NCBI RefSeq assembly: GCF_000149955.1 | Contig: NC_030990.1 | Coordinates: 4,763,482 to 4,827,481 of the forward strand | Source of the DNA: Fusarium oxysporum f. sp. lycopersici 4287 | Lineage: Eukaryota > Ascomycota > Sordariomycetes > Hypocreales > Nectriaceae | DNA: 64,000 nt | Direction of reading: 5' to 3' | Part shown: positions 54,797-64,000 of the stretch, in pieces | Layout of the letters: each line of letters starts with the position of its first letter | Numbering within the stretch: the first letter of the stretch is position 1 | Translations under genes and position numbers: made by a program | The notes under the pieces: generated by a model | Database searches by the model: none | What the model saw: only the letters and a program-made list of their open reading frames with translations | Told to the model about the DNA's origin: nothing

Positions 54797-55681
54797 TTAT
54801 TCGTAGGTAATGTGTCCGTCAATCTGCCCAGCGTCCAATCCACCCATAATCTTGATATCTGTAGCCGTAATGTGTCTAGACGCATCGCTAAAAAGATAAA
54901 TAATAGCAGGTGTAAGGTCATTTGGGTCACTGAGGCGCCTTAATGGCGGGGCCTGGTATGGCTGTTTCGCATCCCGCTCACTCTGAGTGGCCAATACATC
55001 CCTGAACATCTGAGAATCTACGTACCCAGGTGAGATGGAGTTAACACGAATGTTGTGCTTGGCCAGCTCTACCCCGAGTGCTTTTGTGAGCATAAGAACG
55101 CCGCCCTTGGACGCGTTGTAGGAGGACATGCGGCAGCCTGGAATAGCGATGTGAGCGCACTGAGACGCCATCATGACAATACTACCAGAGGTTCCTTGCT
55201 TGATCAGCTGCTTGACCACGCGCTGGACAGTGAAAAATGTTCCCCGCACCTGTAAAGCAACGTTAGACAGTTGACAGAACCTAAGGGAGGAGGGTATGGC
55301 TTCTACATTAATTTCCTGAATGCGCGTGAACTCATCCCATGACTGGTCAACAAATGGTTTGTTGCAGTTGATCCCCGCGCAAGGTAGACATCCATCAAGC
55401 AACCCGAGGGCCTCAATGGCCTTATCGACACCAGCATTCAGGCTGTCAAGTTTGGTGACATCGGTCTGGAAGTAGAAAACATTGGTACCAAACTCGTTTT
55501 CCACGCTGGAAAATGCGTCTCTTGATTTGTCTTGAATGTCTAACACGGCTACGTTGGCGCCCATCTCGCAAAGAGACCGCACAGCTGCGTAGCCGATACC
55601 TCCGAGGCCGCCGGTCACAATATAATTGCGGCTGCGCAGCTCGAACATTGGCCGGACATTCTGAAGCTTGATGTCTGCCAT
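54797..55681 (-). CDS. Short-chain dehydrogenase/reductase (SDR)
   Basis: Two exons (55307-55681, 54797-55249) give 275 residues, starting at MADIKLQNVRPMFELRSR. An ATG at 55771 would add 30 residues without conserved features. The cofactor motif is TGGLGGIG, with the acidic residue of VAVLDI after the second strand, favouring NAD(H). NAG is replaced by CAGINC. The active site is S (MMASQ) with YNASKGG (YxxxK), and PGYVDSQM follows. The intron falls in QEIN|VRGTFF, a usual intron position in fungal SDRs. It resembles sorbose/mannitol-type and other polyol or alcohol dehydrogenases. It lies between two oxygenase/hydrolase genes in the same orientation, so a role in the same pathway is likely. 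Confidence 0.88.
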   Translation of the reverse strand: MADIKLQNVRPMFELRSRNYIVTGGLGGIGYAAVRSLCEMGANVAVLDIQDKSRDAFSSVENEFGTNVFYFQTDVTKLDSLNAGVDKAIEALGLLDGCLPCAGINCNKPFVDQSWDEFTRIQEINVEAIPSSLRFCQLSNVALQVRGTFFTVQRVVKQLIKQGTSGSIVMMASQCAHIAIPGCRMSSYNASKGGVLMLTKALGVELAKHNIRVNSISPGYVDSQMFRDVLATQSERDAKQPYQAPPLRRLSDPNDLTPAIIYLFSDASRHITATDIKIMGGLDAGQIDGHITYE

Positions 55682-56126
55682 AGTCGAAAGTTGATGATAG
55701 GTTTGTTTAAGGATGTCTTGGTTGATTGAGATTGTGGTCAGAATGATTTGAGAAAACCACAGAGTATTCAAGTGAGCGGAATACGCGTGCTGACGAGGTG
55801 AACTTGAGGCTTTATGTTGGCTGGGCCCTTAGACTTGCTCCACATACTCTTCGGATGCCTATTTGAGAGCCGTAGCACCGTCCGTCATTCCGTATTCTCC
55901 GGTAAAGTCCGGATCGACAAACTCACACCAGTTTGTGACCTGCGCTGGGACGAATGAATGGTGAGTGCTGCCGACTCATGCCCCTACCATCATCTTATTG
56001 TCTCAGTAATAAGATCTTGAGACTGTCACGCGTCTACAACCATGAGTCAAGAGACTTGCAGTTGAAATATTGGCCTATAGGCTATAATAAAGAAAGACTC
56101 CGTCAAATATATCGTCCCATCCCTGA
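55682..56126. other. Intergenic spacer
   Basis: 445 bp; SDR promoter plus the 3' UTR of the next gene. Nothing else seen. Confidence 0.4.
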
Positions 56127-57559
56127 TCAGGCTTTGCGAAGACCAAACGCGAACATCTCATTCGACTCGACAGCATCTTTATCCCGTAATTTATTAGCAG
56201 TCTCCACACCAGCAATAGGGACGCGGTATTCCAATTTCTCTTGACCCTGCGCATTGGGCACTGGATGAGGATATGGTAGGTAGGAAGGCATTAAACCCAA
56301 CTGCGCTAGCACTGTTCCCTGGTCCCAACAAATATGTTCGTGATAAAGCCGGTCTCCACGGATGTTAACAACAGCGGTGAACGGTATTTCAAGCTTTCGC
56401 CCTGTGGGAGGGATCCCTGGCGCACTAGTAGAAGAAGCGTCAGTTGGCATGTTCGCGAATGAGTGGATTAGTTTGTGAGACATACAGCCAGTCAATCTGA
56501 GAATGATGAGTGCAGATGAAAATAAACTCGTCGATGACTCTATCTATACCAACAGATCTGCTAATGAGGCAGGTTTCTGTATCTGGAGGATTCTGGAAAA
56601 TGAAGTGGTCGCGGTAGAAGGCAGTTAGCTTCTCCCGGCCGATCCCCCCTGTCATCTGGATATTATGAGTCAGTTGACGTTGGTCTTTAGACCAAGGTGA
56701 AAGGGAGAAAGGCGATTACCGTAGGCACATGATTAACATATGGCTCCTGTACCATGGTGCTCATGGTATGCTCCACGGAGCGGTTTTCGAACTCCCAATA
56801 GGTATGTTCGTCCCAAATAACTTCCAGATCAAAGTAAGGACCGTCCATAAGAGATTTCAAGAAGCTAAGACTTCGGCTGTGAGAAATAGACTCCATGTTG
56901 TAGCTGTAGTCTTTGCTGAAAGGAGTGGCGAACAAGTACGATGTTGCTTCCGGGTAGTTGTAAGCCGTCACCGCCCTTGTACGTTGCAAGCGTTTGGAGG
57001 CACTCCCCGCCAGATGATGCAGCTGTGGGACTTTTGAGGACGCGATTACAGAGGTCTCGCCATCCCCAAGATCGCCAAAAATGACAGCACCTGAGATCTG
57101 TGAGAATGAGTCGACATGGGGAGCTATATGGTTCCAAAGCACTGTCGAGTATGCTACGAGGGGGTCTATTAGCTCGCCAGTCCGGTTCTTCTGTTAATGT
57201 TTAATAATTCAAGACTGACCTATGATACCAACGACGTTCTTAGGCTCAGTGGACCTCGCAGCCTCGAGCTCCTTCAGCGCCTGACTGACAGCTACATCAG
57301 GGTTGGCAAGTCCTGCCTCTGTAATTTCAGCGACAGTGTAGCCCTCTTCTGCCCATTTCATCAACGGAGACGGCACACATCCATCGATCCGCAATGCATC
57401 ACTGGTGGCTTTGCCAGTCTCGGGCACGAGGATGATTAGTCCTGGTCCGAAACCCCGCCTGCTGAGCGGCTCCAGGATTGTAAGGCTGGCTGTAGGGTTG
57501 CGCAGGCGAGTAGCTGGGAGAACTGGAGGCGCGGAGAAATTCTTTTCCATCATGATCAA
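56127..57559 (-). CDS. Dienelactone-hydrolase-like protein with C-terminal SnoaL-like (NTF2-fold) domain
   Basis: Exons 57220-57559, 56720-57153, 56486-56655 and 56127-56424 give 413 residues. The first half has an alpha/beta-hydrolase-like start (EPLSRRGFGPGLIILVPETG, DGCVPSPLMKWAEEGYTVAEI) as in fungal carboxymethylenebutenolidase relatives. The classical Cys-His-Asp triad with a GxCxG elbow is not evident. The second half contains MTGGIGREKLTAFYRDHF, then PPTGRKLEIPFTAVVNIRGD and HEHICWDQGTVLAQLGLMP, the signature of SnoaL-like polyketide-cyclase/ester-hydrolase domains. Intron removal rebuilds DWLAPGIPPTG. Proteins of this make-up occur in fungal aromatic and polyketide gene clusters. The enzymatic function is uncertain, and the first half may be non-catalytic. 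The start may be 57559 or the Met six bases later. Confidence 0.65.
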
Positions 57560-58431
57560 GACTAGTGAAATTATGCAATGAGTTTGTTAGGATTTGATAC
57601 TGTACTTGACGTAGACGGTAAGAGGTTTGCTAGTATAGTGCTTCAGGGTTTGCTTTATGAAGGCGGAGTCTGTGTCACCTCGTACTATACGGATGTACGG
57701 TTTACGCAAATCGGCTATTCGGCCTTCCCATTCTCGAACAGAGCGGCAACATCATTACAGGGCCTGTTATCTCCTTCCTCAGTTTGACTCCCTTGTTTAC
57801 GCCGTCAAACCTGATACAGTTGTTCCGCGCCAAGTACAGTGGTGGCGTGGCCACTGAAGGCCGGGCTCCAGTGGACCAGACAAGGTTCTACGGATCGCAG
57901 TTCCGTCGCATATATGATATGAAAAGACTTTCCGTAGCTCAGGCCGTTCCGCTCGGACATGATTGGAGATGCCTTTCAGCCAGTCAGTGCTATACCCCGC
58001 TTCTTTCAGCTATGATATTCCACCCGGCTTATTTTCTATCTGCGTGCACTGCATAAGTTATTTTGCATCACCTTAATTAGAAAACCCGAGATGCGATTAT
58101 GGGAAGATTATTCTTTAGGTTAGATATGCCTGAGCTCCTGACTAGAATTGACCCGTGGGGTATAAGGCTAATTGGACGTCGGTTCTAAGATTACCATAGC
58201 TTGGCATCAGATGCATTTTCGTGAGAAGGTCTAACAAATAAACGAAAACAAGAGTATGATGAATTATTATAAGAACTATAAAGTTAAAAGCTACCTAGAC
58301 TTTAGACTCTTGTGGCAAGTTTCCTCAAGTGGTGGAGAAAAGGATGTTAGATAGATGATAATATCCAGAGGGTTTCGGCACGACTTATCAAGAGAATCAA
58401 TCATATAGATAGTCTGTGAAGCTTACTTATC
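57560..58431. other. Intergenic spacer
   Basis: About 870 bp. Plus-strand frames at 57578-58056 show no motif. It contains the promoter of the preceding minus-strand gene and the 3' end of the transporter. Confidence 0.4.
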
Positions 58432-60177
58432 CTAATTGTGCCATCTGAAATCCGGGTGTCGCCATTCAAGGTCTTGGATTTCTGACAAAGTCTTCCCAGC
58501 CAATACTCTCTCCACATTCACTCCAGACCTTCTCTTGTTACTCCTCTCAATCGCGAAATACATACAGACACCAATCAGAAAGATAGCAGATTGTGCTGCC
58601 AGATTCAAACCGTTACCAATGCGATATTCGGGTCCATCGAAAGGGAGAAATGCCCAAGTCGATACCAAACCTCCAATGTTACCAAGCATCACGTTGAAGG
58701 CGACCGCAGAGGACCGAGAAGTATCTGAAATGACGTTTGCTGAGACGTGGGCATTGGGGAATGCTCCCAACGCGAAGATGCCGCATACGGGCAAAAATGT
58801 CGCCGCATAGCGCACATGTGGGTTGGATGTTGCCAGAAACATGCTGTACCCTACCATTGAGAACGGTGCACATATGATAAGGAAGATGCCGCGCTTGTCC
58901 AGCTTCCAGCTTATATAGCAGAATAGCATGCACATAATCGTGCCCAGGACGTTTGGTGGAACTGTGAGGAGCTGCTGGTTCTGGACAGAGTGCTGAGGAA
59001 AGATTGTGCGAACAATGGTAGGGAGGAAGAAGGACAGGCCATGTACAGTGATGAAGTTGAAGAAGGATATCACGGCTGTTGGCAGCACCACTGGGTTCAG
59101 GATGCCTCGGAGCATTCTCTTCGTACCAAACTTGTCGATAATCTCGGTTGTTCCGACTCTTTCTGCCATGATTCTTGCATTTGCTAATTTCTTTTGCTCC
59201 GGTGATAACCAGGTGGCAGTTTCGACCCTATCGGTAAGCGTGAAAAATGAGATCACTCCCACTGCACAGGTCACAGTACCTTCAATCGCTTGGATTAGCA
59301 TTGCTTAATCATCAAGATATTGGCAAACGCGGACTGCCCAACCTTCGATCGCAAAGATCATCCTCCAAGAATGCAAGGAGCCGAAACTTTGAAGACGCAA
59401 AATGGCAGAGGCAAGCAGGCCCCCAAATGCACCCGCCAAGGATGCCGAGATGATGACGAACGAAAGCCGAAAGGTCAATTCACTGCGCCGATACCAACGC
59501 GAGAGATAGTACACGTTCGCCGGTAGCATGGCCGCTTCGAAGACGCCAAGTAAGAACCGGAGCCCGCACAGAGTCGAGAAGTCATGGACGAAGGCCGTGC
59601 AGGTGGTGCAGATACCAAAGCCGACACAGCATGCAGGTATAAACCAACCCGGCCCTATCCGCTTGCACAGGAGATTCAGAGGGATCTCAAACAGGATGTA
59701 GGAGATGTAAAAGATGGAGAGAGAAACGTTAAAGTCGTAACCCTGCATCTTCAGGTCGGCCTCTAGACCTGCGATCTTGGCATTGCCTGCAGAGTTATGA
59801 GAGATATGCTCGAGAGTAGGTGTCTTGATAAACTCACCAATGTTTGCGCGATCAATAAAGCAAAGCACTGAATCGTGAGTGTGTCAGCTACGCCTTGTCT
59901 ACGGCTTTGGACTCTATGGGCGTACAGTAAATAATTGTAACCGTGGGAAGTATACGAAGATCCATCTTCCATCGAAGCTTGGATTCCAACGCTTCGTCGA
60001 CAGATGGCGCTGGTTGACCATATCTGTAACTCGTGTTTAGTACTCTCTTTCCATCCATATTAGATGTATCTTAGTATCTTACTGGTGCACTGTGCCCTCC
60101 TCAATGTCTTGCGTGTCTGGAAACTTCTCGAGGGAGAACAGGGTTTCTGGCTTGGGATGTGTAGGCGACGGCTCCAT
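58432..60177 (-). CDS. MFS transporter, anion:cation symporter family (Dal5/allantoate permease type)
   Basis: Five exons (60083-60177, 59926-60023, 59838-59867, 59343-59786, 58432-59279) give 504 residues. Intron removal rebuilds TIIYLLCFIDRANIGNAKI, the D-R-x-N-I-G motif after the first helix that marks this family. YDFNVSLSIFYISYILFEIP, LLGVFEAAMLPANVYYLSRWY and WRMIFAIEGTVTCAVG follow. Twelve helices are visible in total. Members import organic anions such as allantoate, nicotinate, pantothenate or aromatic carboxylates. Placement at the end of a run of minus-strand catabolic genes suggests uptake of the pathway substrate. The intron at 59280-59342 is flanked by a near-duplicate GCGATYGAAGGT. 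Confidence 0.88.
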
Positions 60178-61542
60178 CGTAGCAACTAAGGAGTACAATA
60201 CACTAACTCCGGCGAGTAAAGAATAAAGTTTTAGAGTTTGGCGCTGATCGAGATTTTGGCAGCTAATAAATATGGGATTCACGTGTCGCAAATGGTTCAT
60301 GTACCTATAATGAAATACGGTTATCACCATTCCGATGCGACGGAAACAAAAATTACGACGGAATTAGTCAATATGCCAGGCATTCTGAGCATGACACACC
60401 CGTTCGAACAGGGGTTTACCCGACATGCAGTCGGATAAAGGAAGGCGGAAGACCTTGTCTACTAAATGAGGGAACGCCACTTTTTTATTACTCTGTTCGG
60501 CACTATTTGGTGCCATAGTTCCGAAGCTTAGGGATAAGACAGGAAATGTAGAAGAAATCCCTATTGCTTCCCATACTTTATATGCAATTTCCGGTTTATA
60601 GAGGCTGATAAAGTAAAAGTCCCTATAAATACAAAGTGTTATGATTCGTGCCTGTAACAGCGCTGTAAGGCTTCTATAAGGCAGCTATAGCACATCTATA
60701 ATTGCTTATATAGTGATTATGGCCTGATTTTTTGCCCTGTGGTTTAATGGCTTATATAACTATTATATATATTATAACCCCTGTAGTTATATTATATACA
60801 CCTTATAATTTTATTTATTAGCTTATTAATTATAAATTAAGTTATATAAGATAATTAATATAAGGATATTATTATCTTACAGATTAATATATCCTAAGAA
60901 TAATTATATCCTAAGAATAATTATATCCTCTAAAGATAATATCTTAGTATTAAAAATACTAATATATAAATTATATTTATTAGTAATTTTATAGACTTAG
61001 CTTAATAGTTATTAATAAGAATACTTTATATTAATAAGCTTAATATATATTATTAATTATTAAGATATATAGTAGTTAACTTATTTACATTTAAAATATA
61101 AATTAGTTTCTTTATTTAAAATTATAATTATTTNNNNNNNNNNNNNNNNNNNNNNNNNNNNNNNNNNNNNNNNNNNNNNNNNNNNNNNNNNNNNNNNNNN
61201 NNNNNNNNNNNNNNNNNNNNNNNNNNNNNNNNNNNNNNNNNNNNATAATTTAAAATTAAGAACTTAAGATTTATTAGATATATATTATTTATAGTTTATA
61301 AGTATATATTAATAAATAAAATATAGCCCCTAGCTAAAAATCATAATAATAATCTGCCTTTAAAATAAGATATTAAAGAAGTATTAAAGCTATTTAAGCT
61401 AAAACCTTTTAAGGGATAAGCTATTAATATATTTACTTTAATTACCTTATTAGCATAGGCCAATTATCTTTTAATCTCTGGCATTATAGTATTAAACCTG
61501 AAAAAGGGGTTAAATTATTAGGTTAAATATTCTTATTCTCTC
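60178..61542. other. AT-rich relic region with assembly gap
   Basis: After about 350 bp of ordinary promoter-like sequence, 60650-61540 is extremely AT-rich with no open frames. Short repeated pieces such as AATTATATCC occur twice near 60894-60931. It is consistent with RIP-degraded repeats. No transposon ends are recognisable. Confidence 0.55.
61134..61244. other. Assembly gap (111 N)
   Basis: A run of N inside the AT-rich relic, as often happens where short reads fail to assemble low-complexity repeats. Confidence 0.99.
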
Positions 61543-63769
61543 TTAATTCTCTAAAGATGCCTTATGAATATAAATCGTCAAGAACGTTCTGGGGATATCC
61601 TCGCCACTTTTTGGATCCTTCTCTAGCCTGGCAAACTTGTCAAAGTTCGGCGAAAATATGCACCGGTGACTTGGGTTGTTTTCAAAGCGGTGGACTAGGT
61701 GCATCCCCTCGATTTGCAAGATTTTGGTTTCTGTAGTAAACCTCCGCTCTTGACTTGACGATGTTTCGGCATTCGAGGGCTCTTTCTTATCTACAGCAAC
61801 CTCTTTAGCTCTAGTTATCATCAAGAGCTTCCCATCCGCGGAAATCTTGCCATCTGTGTAGAACACTCTGCGTGCGGAAGACGGGGAACCATCCCGAGGA
61901 ACCTTGCTATTTCGGAAGATGTGGCGAAATTTCATAACACCCGAAAGAAGATCGTAGCCAAAAACCGTAATGGCTGTGGTCCTTCTCCGGTGGCTATCGG
62001 GATCAAAAGCCCTGGTTTCTGTCATAATCACCACAGTGTCGCCTGCTGAAGCGATACCACGAGCATACCCATGGAAAGCACGTTTGGGCTTCAGTCTTAT
62101 CTCATCGGGCCACTGAACTTCAGGCAAAACATCTAATTCTTTATCGACAAAACAATCGCGATGCAGCTTCCAGGTGAGAATCTTTGGAGGATATTCATCG
62201 ACTAAGGCTGTGACAGTTTGGCTGCTATGTGACAATGCAAAAAGCGTAACCCCTCTGCTTTTGAGCAACTGTTTGTATTGCGAGCGTATGATTTGTCTGC
62301 CATATGGACCATCCAGCCTCTGTACTTTGACAAGCCAGCATCCTTCGTCGTAATCTGATAACGTCAATAGTGAACAGTTGTTCGAGATTTGTACGATGGA
62401 TAGGTGACCCCATAATTCTTGGTTCTGTATTGGCAAAATCGTCTTGCCTGTCCGTCTGTCATATATTGTCCAATGTCTGTGCCTTGGTGTTTGCCTCACC
62501 ATTAACAGAGAAGCATCCGCGCTCAAAACCTCAAGTTCTGAGAACCAAGTAGGACCGAGGAGATGGTCCGTTGGGTCAATAGTGGGTAGTGGATGTTCGG
62601 CGACTTCTCCAGAACGGATATCATAGGTTCTGAAAGGTCTTTTGTCGGCTTTCCACAAGAGAGTAGCACCATCTGATGGCAGCATACAGCTCCGGAACTC
62701 GCTGGATCGATGATCCAACTCAACTGGTAGGGACTGACGTTGCTGAGAAACGTAGGGTCGACTTTTGATCCGTGCTAAGAAGTTTGGAAATGGCATACTG
62801 ATTATGTCTGCACTTTTCTGGTCCTGGGAATGCGAATCGACATCCGAGTTCCCAGCCAATGTCACTCTATTGGCCATCGGTGTGGCTTTCACCAGGCTCG
62901 CAGGCTGCTTCCCCGGTGTGTTTGCCTCGTCTGGGGTCGGATCCTGCCATATCGCATCGAAATAAGCCAAGTCTTCTGACTCAGCAGAACGATCCCCACA
63001 ATCAGTAATTCTGTCTGGTATCAGTTGTGACCCTGAAGGATTTCTTGCTCAAACTCACTGACTGGTCTCAACCTCGGGAGACGCTGGCCGCGATGACGTG
63101 CCAAAGACAGAACCCGCAACGGAAGAAATATCATTCAGATAATTTTTCAACATGTACGAGTGAGGGCCAGGTAGGTATGAACCCTCAATTTTGGCTTCTA
63201 AATTTCTGATCCTGGCCTCAATGCTAGATACACCTCCCTTGATGTGGGTAGTATCATCTAGGATGTTTATTGTGTTATTTTTTATGTCCTTAGAAGCTGC
63301 ACTGTATGTTGAAGTTAATACTTGAAAGTTATGAAGAACTAATCTTGACCTACTATGTGATAACATCTACTGCTAAGTTGAGAGCTCTTCGGTTTGTTTC
63401 GAGTGACGCCTTGAACCCAGAAATCTTCCTCTTTCCGCTGGTAGCCCAGTTCACTGCTGCTAATTTCCCTTTATGGCCTGACAGGACGCCATCTATGTCT
63501 CTAGCCACATTCAGTGAACTAGTAATGATTTCGTTAATGTTGTTCTTGGTATTTTTGGTCACATCGCTATCGACAAAATCGCAGTCATCTGGGACAAGGT
63601 CTTGAAGTAAGCCTAGGGTTTGCCTCAAAGCGGAAAGCTCTTGGTTGACAGAAACCAGGTCATTCTTCGCATCTTTACAGTCCCTGATAAATTGAGAGAC
63701 GATAACAAATGTCTTGTCGGAGGCTTGTATCAAAGCCACACAGGAGGCAGCGACAGACAGACCATCCAT
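61543..63769 (-). CDS. STAND-type N-terminal domain protein with beta-propeller-like C-terminus
   Basis: The start MDGLSVAASCVALIQASDKT to RALNLAVDVIT (63769-63353) matches the helical N-terminal domain found in fungal STAND/NLR-like proteins (Helo-like/PF17111 group). The next part (VLTSTYSAASKDIKNN, then a coiled SSIEARIRNLEAKIEG) is rejoined to the C-terminal exon by a clean 48-nt intron (63011-63058). The long C-terminal exon (62970 to 61543) has recurrent strand-turn units such as FRTYDIRSGEVAEHPL, HWTIYDRRTGKTILPI and AITVFGYDLLSGVMKF, suggesting a WD40-like propeller. No NACHT or NB-ARC P-loop is present. Between 63353 and about 63330 I found no GT-AG pair that keeps the frame, so either an unusual intron or a frameshift is present. 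A role in nonself recognition or cell death is inferred only from the N-terminal domain. Confidence 0.6.
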
Positions 63770-64000
63770 CGTGGCGGTGTAACAATTAGAGCAAAGATAC
63801 GAATGTCAGAAGTTTTTCCAGGTGCAAATGTAAGAAGCTGAGAAAAAGCTTATGCGTTCCGCAGGGGCGGGGAAGCAATAAATACTAAGAGAATAATAAT
63901 CAGGCTGGAAAATAATAAATCCTGCACGCCACCAAAAGAGCTAATGCGCCCTGCTGTTCGCCTAATGAGGCAATGCAGTAAGATTAACAAATTCTACGGG
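63770..64000. other. Upstream region of the STAND-type gene
   Basis: 231 bp to the window edge. Presumed promoter; no gene seen. Confidence 0.4.

Noticed and set aside
57578..58056. Plus-strand frames between the DLH-like gene and the MFS transporter
   Set aside because: Short, overlapping in different frames, no motif; consistent with random open frames.
1..64000. CRISPR arrays, bacterial operons, ribosome binding sites or rRNA/tRNA genes
   Set aside because: Introns, codon context and gene families are fungal. No regularly spaced repeats and no convincing tRNA or rRNA sequence were found by eye; a tRNA scan would be needed to exclude a tRNA fully.

Overview
This window reads as the genome of a filamentous ascomycete, most likely Fusarium-like. 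Genes carry several 45-75 nt GT-AG introns. The accessory content (HET-domain protein, STAND-type N-terminal domain, Zn2Cys6 regulators, flavin monooxygenases) is typical of Pezizomycotina. There are Fot1/pogo-type and hAT transposons, and AT-rich islands and a decayed transposon copy that look like repeat-induced point mutation (RIP). No genus-specific marker was checked, so the genus is inferred. Two N-gaps (47597-48187 and 61134-61244) show it is a draft assembly.

Layout. 0-3.7 kb: the 5' part of a Baeyer-Villiger monooxygenase divergent from a short-chain dehydrogenase (SDR), followed by relics of an FAD-dependent amine oxidase and a second SDR. 3.7-5.8 kb: amino-acid permease. 6.2-8.8 kb: a nearly intact Fot1-like transposon inside an AT-rich relic. 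8.8-10.4 kb: broken HET-domain gene. 10.6-19.8 kb: ordinary metabolic genes (Ap4A phosphorylase, POT peptide transporter, phosphatidylserine synthase, NMNAT-like nucleotidyltransferase, GDP-mannose 4,6-dehydratase). 20.9-23.7 kb: an ATP-grasp ligase gene cleanly split by a 759-bp hAT element with an 8-bp target duplication. 24.7-26.3 kb: bZIP factor. 26.3-28.7 kb: a fungal transcription-factor gene split by a second, RIP-like Fot1-type copy. 29.2-30.1 kb: AT-rich relic.

30-60 kb is a dense catabolic region: salicylate-hydroxylase-like monooxygenase, APC permease, flavocytochrome b2-type 2-hydroxyacid dehydrogenase divergent from a berberine-bridge-type oxidase, a UbiD/Fdc1 decarboxylase divergent from its UbiX/Pad1 prenyl-FMN partner, a Zn2Cys6 regulator next to Pad1, an aldehyde dehydrogenase interrupted by the first gap, a ThDP-dependent 2-ketoacid lyase (frameshifted), an FMO-type monooxygenase, an SDR, a dienelactone-hydrolase/SnoaL-like fusion and a Dal5-type MFS transporter. 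As a working model, the hydroxyacid dehydrogenase, ThDP enzyme and aldehyde dehydrogenase match the step order of a mandelate-type route (hydroxyacid to ketoacid to aldehyde to acid). The Pad1/Fdc1/regulator trio matches phenylacrylic/sorbic acid decarboxylation loci. The assignment to aromatic substrates is inference.

60.5-61.5 kb is an AT-rich relic with the second gap. The window ends with a STAND-type N-terminal domain protein whose C-terminal half looks like a beta-propeller. The recurring theme is gene death in progress: two genes split by identifiable transposons, at least two genes broken by one-base changes, and several truncated relics beside intact paralogs.
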